NCBI RefSeq assembly: GCF_002007645.1
Contig: NZ_CP019791.1
Location: 496,001 to 560,000 of the forward strand
Direction of reading: 5' to 3'
From: Anaerohalosphaera lusitana
Lineage (GTDB): Bacteria; Planctomycetota; Phycisphaerae; Sedimentisphaerales; Anaerohalosphaeraceae
Length of the DNA stretch: 64,000 nt
In this document: one piece after another, positions 58,607 through 64,000 of the stretch
How positions within the stretch are numbered: position 1 is the first letter of the stretch
How the letters are laid out: each line of letters starts with the position of its first letter
Translations under genes and position numbers: made by a program
The notes under the pieces: generated by a model
The model's database searches: none
Seen by the model: the letters and a program-made list of their open reading frames with translations, nothing else
Told to the model about the DNA's origin: nothing

Positions 58607-59275
58607 TCAATCCGTCCAGATAATCACATTATCATTAACGACAACCCAACGTTCGTAATCTTTCGCTCCGTCAATTTCGCTCAAATTCTCGCCTATGATG
58701 TAACCATAGTGCAGCAGCGGCCCGCCCCATGTAAGCTTTACTTGCACGCTGCCTCCCTCGAATTTGTCAAGGAAGACATGCGCCGGGTTGAGCTTCCCAA
58801 TAAATTTTGGTCTCTCTCCCTGATTTACAATATGCCTTCGTGCCTCAAGTGCCTCAGCCTCCTTTTCCATCCAGTCGCAGATGCTTTCAACCTCCAGTTT
58901 TTCCTCCGCTGCTCTCTCCAGCCCGCCAATCAGAGGCGTTACTCCGGGCGGAAACACAAGCCACGCACCAGCCGCAATTATCCCTAGAATCACAAATCCG
59001 CAAGCCGAACCCGCCGCTTGCCAATCTTTTTTAAATGCCTTCCTAATTGCCCTGGCCATTTGAGTGATAAAAAAATGCAAGCCTACAATAGGCAAAATCA
59101 ACAGGCCCACCAAAACAGACCCCGCCCACATGAAGTATTCTTGACTTAGCTCACACCCGGCAAGATACATAAACACCCAGTTCATAACCGGCAGCCCAAA
59201 CCCAAGCACCACAAACACCATCAACTCCCAAATGTCTTTTCGCCGTTGTTTCGACATACCGGCAAATAGCTTCAT
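58607..59275 (-). CDS. Membrane protein of unknown family (tandem paralogue B)
   Basis: The 222-residue protein has three hydrophobic segments (about 17-40, 50-70, 88-110) and a soluble C-terminal half like that of paralogue A, to which it is clearly related in the GGLERAAEEKLEVESICDWM and WGGPLLHYGYIIGENLSE regions. It is the first gene of the pair. The ATG at 59275 begins MKLFAGMSKQRRKD; no strong ribosome-binding site is seen. No function can be inferred. The soluble half may be on either side of the membrane. Confidence 0.8.
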   Translation of the reverse strand: MKLFAGMSKQRRKDIWELMVFVVLGFGLPVMNWVFMYLAGCELSQEYFMWAGSVLVGLLILPIVGLHFFITQMARAIRKAFKKDWQAAGSACGFVILGIIAAGAWLVFPPGVTPLIGGLERAAEEKLEVESICDWMEKEAEALEARRHIVNQGERPKFIGKLNPAHVFLDKFEGGSVQVKLTWGGPLLHYGYIIGENLSEIDGAKDYERWVVVNDNVIIWTD

Positions 59276-59393
59276 ATCTGTCCTCAGCCCAAAAACCAGA
59301 TGTTCCGTATAAATGCCTGCAACATGCTAATCACTATAAAGAAAATTCATAAAAATTCCAATCATTTATGTCAGCAGTCTGCCCTGGCGCAAC

Positions 59394-59429
59394 AAAAAAA
59401 GCGGCGATTTCAAAAAAAACCGCCGCTTT
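59394..59429 (-). terminator. Intrinsic terminator after the NifU-type gene
   Basis: AAAGCGGCG (59398-59406) pairs with CGCCGCTTT (59421-59429); read on the minus strand it is followed by a run of T (complement of 59394-59400). It lies 33 bases past the stop of the 59462-59719 gene. Confidence 0.75.
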
Positions 59430-59461
59430 GTTATTTATGTAAGTCTATGTCAGGCCGTAGG

Positions 59462-59719
59462 TTATTGTACGGCTACTACTTCTTTCACCTCGGGTACGCG
59501 TTCTTTGAGGAGGCGTTCTACGCCCATTTTCAGGGTCATTGCGGCACCTGGGCAACCGCGGCAGGCGCCCTGCAGCCGTACTTTTACGGTGTTGTCTTCG
59601 TCAATGCCAACCAGCTCGATGTCCCCGCCGTCGTTCTGCAACATGGGCCTGACCTGCTCGATCACTTCGCTTACCTTTGCGTCAAAACTTTTCTCTCCGC
59701 ATCCACAATTATCGCACAT
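59462..59719 (-). CDS. NifU C-terminal-domain iron-sulfur protein
   Basis: The 85-residue protein is a stand-alone Nfu/NifU C-terminal domain: MLQNDGGDIELVGID, and the CxxC pair C53-R-G-C56 in GACRGCPGAAMTLKMGVE. It would carry or deliver an Fe-S cluster. The N-terminal tail has three more Cys (MCDNCGCGEK), which is unusual for an Nfu domain and might bind metal. The ATG at 59719 has GAGGGAGC upstream. No Isc or Suf gene lies nearby. Confidence 0.93.
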   Translation of the reverse strand: MCDNCGCGEKSFDAKVSEVIEQVRPMLQNDGGDIELVGIDEDNTVKVRLQGACRGCPGAAMTLKMGVERLLKERVPEVKEVVAVQ

Positions 59720-59991
59720 GAGATAGCTCCCTCAATAAAATTCGTAACATCATATCGTAAACACTACATTATACCCCCATCCGGTGTTCACACAATACCC
59801 TTATTTGGTGTATCCGCAAAACTTTTCTTACCAATCATATAGATAAATCCTCTGAATCCAACCCGAAGCGGTAAAAATGCGAGCTGCGCCAAAGGTGGTG
59901 TGAAGGCCTGGTACAAAAAGACGCGACATAGCTAAAAACCGAAATATTATTCTCTTTTTTCTTCAGCGAGAGCAATATAATGGCCGAATCA

Positions 59992-60020
59992 TTGACAAAG
60001 CAACACGAACAAGCTATCAT
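59992..60020 (+). promoter_or_regulatory. Sigma70-type promoter of the ilvBNC operon
   Basis: A perfect TTGACA (59992-59997), a 17-base spacer and TATCAT (60015-60020, four of six) make the best housekeeping promoter match in the window. Transcription would start near 60027, leaving a leader of about 200 bases before the ilvB ATG. Confidence 0.65.
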
Positions 60021-60130
60021 TAGGCACTTATACGACATTTACAGCATGATCATACACCACAATGAAGATGCCTGAAAAGTTTGTCGTTACGGCATTCTGG
60101 CGGGTTTATTACCCCCACTGCTTTGTCGAT

Positions 60131-60143
60131 CCGGACGGTCCGG
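60131..60143 (+). promoter_or_regulatory. GC-rich dyad in the ilv leader
   Basis: CCGGAC-G-GTCCGG, six perfect pairs around one base, 83 bases before the ilvB ATG. It could be part of an attenuator hairpin or a protein-binding site; it has no T-run. Confidence 0.3.
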
Positions 60144-60226
60144 CCCGATAAAAACGTGGGAATAGCCCGGACAAGCCAGCATGACCGGAATAACATAGCT
60201 GTTTTATAGCATTAGGAGAAAGAAAA

Positions 60227-61957
60227 ATGTCTAACAACCCATCTCCGGGTGCGTCCGCGCCCAAACCCATCCGTAAACCCGGATCCCAGATCATAGTCGA
60301 CACGCTCATCGAGCAGGGTGTTGACACGATGTTCGGGTACCTCGGCGGCGTGGTCCTGCCGATCTTCGACAAGATCTACGATTCGCCGATCAACTTCGTC
60401 ATCCCGCGACACGAGCAGGGCGGCTGTCACATGGCTGACGCTTATGCCCGCGCAACGGGCAAACCCGGAGTCATAATTGCAACTTCGGGCCCAGGTGCGA
60501 CAAACCTTATTACGGGTTTGGCGACCGCGATGATGGACTCGGTACCGCTTATCGCCCTGACGGGCCAGGTTCGAACCGATCTGATCGGCAACGACGCGTT
60601 CCAGGAAGCCGACATCACCGGCATCACCAGGCCGATCACAAAACATAACGTCATATTAAAGGACACAAAGGACGTCGCCCAGACACTTCGCGAGGCGTTC
60701 CATATCGCCACTACCGGCCGGCCGGGCCCTGTTCTGATCGACATACCGGTTGACGTTGCGATGGGCGAAGCGGAAGTTACGCCGCCGGAAAAGATCAAGC
60801 TGCCGGGCTATAAGATCCGCCATCGCGGCCACTCGCGACAGGTAACGACCGCTGCGAACGCTATCAACAATTCTCTGAGGCCCGTACTCTACGTTGGCGG
60901 CGGAGTCATCGCGTCGGGCGCGTTCGACGAGCTGCGAATGCTGGCTGAAAAGGCACACATCCCGGTAACGACGACGCTGCTCGGGCTGGGAGCATGGGAT
61001 CAGACGAAAGAAGGCTCGCTCGACATGCTCGGCATGCACGGTGCTGCTTATGCGAATTATGCGGTTCAGGATGCCGATCTGCTCATCGCGGTCGGTGCAC
61101 GCTTCGAGGACCGGGTAACAGGCAAGCTCAAAACTTTTGCCACGAATGCGACAACCATACATATCGATATTGACCCGTCGAGCATCTCCAAGAATGTTCG
61201 CGTCGACATCCCCGTTGTAGGCGACGCCAAGCAGACGCTTAGCGAACTCGCCCGCCAGGTCGAATACCGCGAACGCAAAGAGTGGTTCGACAAGATCGCT
61301 GAATGGAAGGAAAAGTTCCCGCTTTTCTATGACCGTAATGCGGACACGATCAAGCCGCAATACGTGATTGAAGAGCTTTACAACCAGACGAAGGACAGTG
61401 AAGCCACCATCGTAACCGGCGTTGGTCAGCACCAGATGTGGGCCGCTCAGTTCTACAAGTACTCGCGACCCCGCCAGCTCATCACGTCCGGGGGACTCGG
61501 CACTATGGGCTTTGGTCTGCCCGCGGCTATCGGCGCACAGGTCGCACGGCCAGGCAAACTGGTCATCGACATCGACGGTGACAGCTCGTTTAACATGACC
61601 TTGCAGGAACTGGCGACCGCGGTTCAGTACGAGCTGCCGGTCAAGGTCGTACTGCTCAACAACGGTTACATGGGCATGGTTCGCCAGTGGCAGGAACTGT
61701 TCTACAATAAGCGTTATTCCTGCAGCTATCTGACGAATCCGAACTTTGCGAAGCTCGCACAGGCTTTCGGAGCGGCGGGCATAACTGTCGAAGACAAATC
61801 GGCCGTACCGGGCGCGATCGAACAGATGCTCAAAGAAACAAAACCTTGCGTTGTGGACTTCCGTGTCGAGCCGGAAGAAAACGTCTGGCCTATGGTGCCG
61901 GCCGGAAAGAGTCTGCATGAAATGGACGGTCTCGACATTTTCGAAAGCATGGCATAA
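60227..61957 (+). CDS. ilvB: Acetolactate synthase large subunit
   Basis: IlvB makes acetolactate or acetohydroxybutyrate, the first common step to Val, Leu and Ile. The 576-residue thiamin-dependent enzyme has GGVVLPIFDKIY and HEQGGCHMADAYARATGKPG with the catalytic Glu, the GPGATNLITGLA block, and the ThDP motif DGDSSFNMTLQELATAVQ ending in NN. The first residues (SNNPSPGASAPKP) form a short extra tail. The ATG at 60227 has AGGAGAAAG upstream. It leads ilvB-ilvN-ilvC with gaps of 25 and 33 bases, so they surely form one operon. Confidence 0.96.
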   Translation: MSNNPSPGASAPKPIRKPGSQIIVDTLIEQGVDTMFGYLGGVVLPIFDKIYDSPINFVIPRHEQGGCHMADAYARATGKPGVIIATSGPGATNLITGLATAMMDSVPLIALTGQVRTDLIGNDAFQEADITGITRPITKHNVILKDTKDVAQTLREAFHIATTGRPGPVLIDIPVDVAMGEAEVTPPEKIKLPGYKIRHRGHSRQVTTAANAINNSLRPVLYVGGGVIASGAFDELRMLAEKAHIPVTTTLLGLGAWDQTKEGSLDMLGMHGAAYANYAVQDADLLIAVGARFEDRVTGKLKTFATNATTIHIDIDPSSISKNVRVDIPVVGDAKQTLSELARQVEYRERKEWFDKIAEWKEKFPLFYDRNADTIKPQYVIEELYNQTKDSEATIVTGVGQHQMWAAQFYKYSRPRQLITSGGLGTMGFGLPAAIGAQVARPGKLVIDIDGDSSFNMTLQELATAVQYELPVKVVLLNNGYMGMVRQWQELFYNKRYSCSYLTNPNFAKLAQAFGAAGITVEDKSAVPGAIEQMLKETKPCVVDFRVEPEENVWPMVPAGKSLHEMDGLDIFESMA

Positions 61958-61982
61958 ACTACAACGCAAAGGAGATATCCCA

Positions 61983-62477
61983 ATGAAACATATACTTAGT
62001 GCACTAGTACAAAACGAACCAGGCGTTCTCGCACACGTTTCCGGCATGTTTGCAGCAAGGGCGTTCAATATTGACTCGCTCGCTGTCGGCCGAACGGATG
62101 ACCCGAAACTGAGCCGAATGACCATCGTTGTCGTCGGCGATGACCGCATGGTAGAACAGGTCCGCAAGCAACTTGCGAAGATCGTCTCAGTAGTGAAGGT
62201 CCAGGACTTCGCAGGCAAGGATACCGTTGCACGCGATCTGATGCTGCTGTCGGTAGCGGCGCCTGCGGAAAAACGGCCTGAGATTTTCGCCCTCATCGAG
62301 ATGTTCAACGCAAAAGTTGTAGACATTGGACCAAAATTTGTTATGGTAGAGGTTTCTGGTCCCGAAGCTAAGATCGAGGCTTTCATCGAAGCATGCAAAC
62401 CATACGGCGTCAAAAATGTTGCTCGTACCGGTACCATCGCAATGCCGAGACAGCCGCGATCGAATTCTCAGGAATAA
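61983..62477 (+). CDS. ilvN: Acetolactate synthase small (regulatory) subunit
   Basis: The 164-residue protein begins MKHILSALVQNEPGVLAHVSG, an ACT domain (about 1-75) that binds Val for feedback control, followed by the ALS_ss C-terminal domain (about 80-160). SRMTIVVVGDD and VARDLMLLSVAAP are family blocks. The ATG at 61983 follows AAAGGAGA. It is the partner of IlvB, restoring full activity and valine inhibition. Confidence 0.95.
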   Translation: MKHILSALVQNEPGVLAHVSGMFAARAFNIDSLAVGRTDDPKLSRMTIVVVGDDRMVEQVRKQLAKIVSVVKVQDFAGKDTVARDLMLLSVAAPAEKRPEIFALIEMFNAKVVDIGPKFVMVEVSGPEAKIEAFIEACKPYGVKNVARTGTIAMPRQPRSNSQE

Positions 62478-62510
62478 CTCAGACAATCTTTGAAAAGGAG
62501 TAGCACTGAA

Positions 62511-63512
62511 ATGGCAAACATATACTACGAAAACGAAGCACCTATCGATGCGCTTAAAGGCAAGAAGGTCGCCGTCATCGGCTACGGCTCACAGGGCCAC
62601 GGCCATTCGCAGAATCTGCGTGACAGCGGCATCGACGTAGCAGTCGCCGAACTCGAAGGCACGGACAATTTCAACCTCGCCAAAGAGCACGGCTTTAACC
62701 CGACCGACATCAAGACAGCTATCGACGGCGCGGCGCTGATAATCATTACGCTGCCCGATGAGGTCCAGGCGAAGGTTTACAATTCGGACATCGCTCCGAA
62801 CCTCCAGCCCGGTCAGACACTTGGTTTCTGTCATGGCTTTAACATCATCTTCGGCTACATCCAGCCGCCTGAGAATACCAACGTTGTAATGATCGCCCCG
62901 AAGGGTCCGGGCCACCTCGTTCGTGCTGAGTACGAAAAAGGCGGCGGCGTACCTTGTCTGATCGCTGTCGAACAGGACGCGACAGGCGATGCAAAAGACG
63001 TGGCTCTGGCATGGGCGAACGGCATCGGCGGTGCTCGCGCGGGCATCATCGAGACCACCTTCAAGGAAGAGACCGAAACCGATCTGTTCGGCGAACAGGT
63101 TGTTCTCTGCGGCGGCCTGACCGCTCTGATCAAGGCGGGTTTTGAAACTCTCGTTGATGCAGGCTATCAGCCCGAGATCGCATATTTCGAATGCCTCCAT
63201 GAAGTCAAGCTCATCGTCGACCTGATGTATCAGGGCGGTCTGAGCTACATGCGGTACTCGATTTCGAACACTGCTGAGTATGGCGATCTGTCACGCGGGT
63301 CACGGATCATAACGGATGAAACCAAGGCCGAGATGAAGAAGATCCTCTCGGAGATCCAGACTGGCGAATTTGCAAAGGAATGGGTCGCAGAGTACCAGGG
63401 CGGCATGAAGAAGTTCAACGAGCTTTACGAAAAGGACTACACTTCGAAGCTCGAGACCGTCGGCAGAAAGCTTCGCTCCATGATGAAGTGGATCGACGCT
63501 AAGGAAGTATAA
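62511..63512 (+). CDS. ilvC: Ketol-acid reductoisomerase, class I, with altered cofactor loop
   Basis: IlvC converts acetolactate to dihydroxyisovalerate. The 333-residue class I enzyme has the Rossmann [13 protein letters not shown], the catalytic [19 protein letters not shown], and [16 protein letters not shown] with the two-metal Asp and Glu residues. The loop that usually binds the NADPH phosphate (LR-x-x-S-x-S) reads A-E-L-E-G-T-D-N, lacking the Arg and both Ser; it may favour NADH. The ATG at 62511 has AAGGAG upstream; an in-frame start at 62490 is less likely. A terminator follows. Confidence 0.95.
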   Translation: MANIYYENEAPIDALKGKKVAVIGYGSQGHGHSQNLRDSGIDVAVAELEGTDNFNLAKEHGFNPTDIKTAIDGAALIIITLPDEVQAKVYNSDIAPNLQPGQTLGFCHGFNIIFGYIQPPENTNVVMIAPKGPGHLVRAEYEKGGGVPCLIAVEQDATGDAKDVALAWANGIGGARAGIIETTFKEETETDLFGEQVVLCGGLTALIKAGFETLVDAGYQPEIAYFECLHEVKLIVDLMYQGGLSYMRYSISNTAEYGDLSRGSRIITDETKAEMKKILSEIQTGEFAKEWVAEYQGGMKKFNELYEKDYTSKLETVGRKLRSMMKWIDAKEV

Positions 63513-63527
63513 GGTACAGTACTACAA

Positions 63528-63559
63528 AGGCCCGGCATGATCTTGTCGGGCCTCTTTTA
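63528..63559 (+). terminator. Intrinsic terminator of the ilvBNC operon
   Basis: AGGCCCG (63528-63534) pairs with CGGGCCT (63547-63553), followed by CTTTT. It is 16 bases past the ilvC stop. Confidence 0.75.
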
Positions 63560-63592
63560 ATCTGCTCAAACTGTTTTTAGGAAGGGGCCCAA

Positions 63593-64000
63593 ATGAGGTC
63601 GATAAGTTTGATCCTGATCGCCGTCACCTGCACCGTAATGCTTGCAGGCTGTCAGAACATCGAAAAAGAAAATCAGATTTTCAGCCGGTACTACATGACC
63701 GAACTCAAAACCAGCACCTCGGCTGATGTCCTTCCAATGATCGCCCAGGACCGCGAGCTCACCAGCCAGAGCGAATCCGTCATCGTTGCCTGGGACCAGA
63801 AGAAGAACCACGACCGCATCTGGTTCAACATGGTCGCATTTGATGAAGACGAACTTACCGCTGTACGCAAGTACGCATTCAACACCAACGAAACACCACA
63901 GGGCATCTACGATCTATTCCCCACTCAGAACATTCGCTTCGATGCGAGCATGGTTCTCTCTGAAGACGTACTGGGCGAACCGTACAACACCGAAGATGCC
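63593..64000 (+). CDS. Lipoprotein of unknown family (partial)
   Basis: The first 136 codons of a lipoprotein that runs off the right edge. The start MRSISLILIAVTCTVMLAGC has a lipobox LAGC (Cys20). The rest (QNIEKENQIFSRYYMTEL, then VIVAWDQKKNHDRIWFNMVAFDEDE) shows no family I know. The ATG at 63593 has GGAAGGGG upstream, a strong ribosome-binding site. It lies after the ilvC terminator, so it is probably a separate transcript. Confidence 0.8.
   Translation, partial: MRSISLILIAVTCTVMLAGCQNIEKENQIFSRYYMTELKTSTSADVLPMIAQDRELTSQSESVIVAWDQKKNHDRIWFNMVAFDEDELTAVRKYAFNTNETPQGIYDLFPTQNIRFDASMVLSEDVLGEPYNTEDA

Larger units (their letters stand above)
59720..60226. other. Divergent intergenic region and ilv leader
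   Basis: 507 bases between the NifU-type gene and ilvB. It holds the promoter at 59992-60020, a transcript leader of about 200 bases and a dyad CCGGAC-G-GTCCGG at 60131-60143. I see no gene or clear riboswitch consensus. Confidence 0.6.

Noticed and set aside
60046-60075. A possible ilv leader peptide MIIHHNEDA
   Set aside because: It has two Ile codons but no ribosome-binding site, and no clear terminator/antiterminator pair follows; two Ile in nine codons can be chance.
60656-62437. A 593-codon open frame on the minus strand over ilvB-ilvN
   Set aside because: It is antisense to two certain genes, has low-complexity Arg/Ser-rich translation and no family motif; it is a by-product of the codon bias.

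Overview
The window is a 64-kb piece of a bacterial chromosome, dense with core genes and with no sign of phage, transposon or CRISPR. The best guess is a member of Planctomycetota, probably a Phycisphaerae/Sedimentisphaerales-like marine or sediment organism. This is an inference from Tat-exported Cys-type sulfatases (four), a GH20 hexosaminidase, an LpxC-FabZ fusion, a dnaN-dciA-gyrB cluster and acidic protein tails. Outer-membrane genes (bamA, ompH/skp, lpxD, lpxC-fabZ, lpxA) show a diderm that makes lipid A.

Layout. 1-8.8 kb: an ABC ATPase fragment, purC, a lone sulfatase, der, cstA, and a minus-strand unit of small lipoprotein - cdaA (c-di-AMP synthase) - cdaR/ybbR. 9-12 kb: a WYL regulator and an ABC-F ATPase. 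11.95-12.57 kb: a gene-free, probable replication origin (two perfect DnaA boxes, a cluster of TAACA repeats, an AT-rich block) in front of dnaN-dciA-gyrB. 16.8-28.7 kb: TPR lipoprotein, ftsK, a PfkB-type kinase, a double-thioredoxin/TPR protein, GH20, MgtC-like protein, TPR protein and a small M50 protease. 28.7-29.9 kb: a membrane protein of unknown family, a possible structured RNA and tRNA-Gln.

30-37 kb is a long plus-strand run of housekeeping genes: glmU, prs, rplY, pth, rpsF, ssb, rpsR, rplI, dnaB. 37-44 kb continues with the envelope block bamA-ompH-lpxD-lpxC/fabZ-lpxA and a Gfo/Idh dehydrogenase that may belong to lipid A synthesis. 44.9-50.1 kb is a minus-strand unit of three sulfatases followed by endonuclease V. 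50.5-57.8 kb: uvrA, mtnA, a UGM-like flavoprotein and a GT-C-like membrane protein. 57.8-59.7 kb: two tandem paralogous membrane proteins of unknown family and a NifU-type protein. 60-64 kb: ilvB-ilvN-ilvC behind a consensus-like promoter and about 200-nt leader, then the start of another lipoprotein gene.

Themes: (1) replication and DNA handling (origin, DnaN, DciA, GyrB, SSB, DnaB, FtsK, UvrA, EndoV); (2) envelope building (GlmU, lipid A enzymes, Omp85, Skp); (3) use of sulfated and aminosugar glycans (sulfatases, GH20); (4) branched-chain amino acid synthesis. The most notable items are the probable origin lacking neighbouring dnaA and recF, a CdaA whose DGA motif reads DMA, a ketol-acid reductoisomerase with a changed cofactor loop, a structured intergenic element upstream of tRNA-Gln, and a tandem pair of uncharacterised membrane paralogues.
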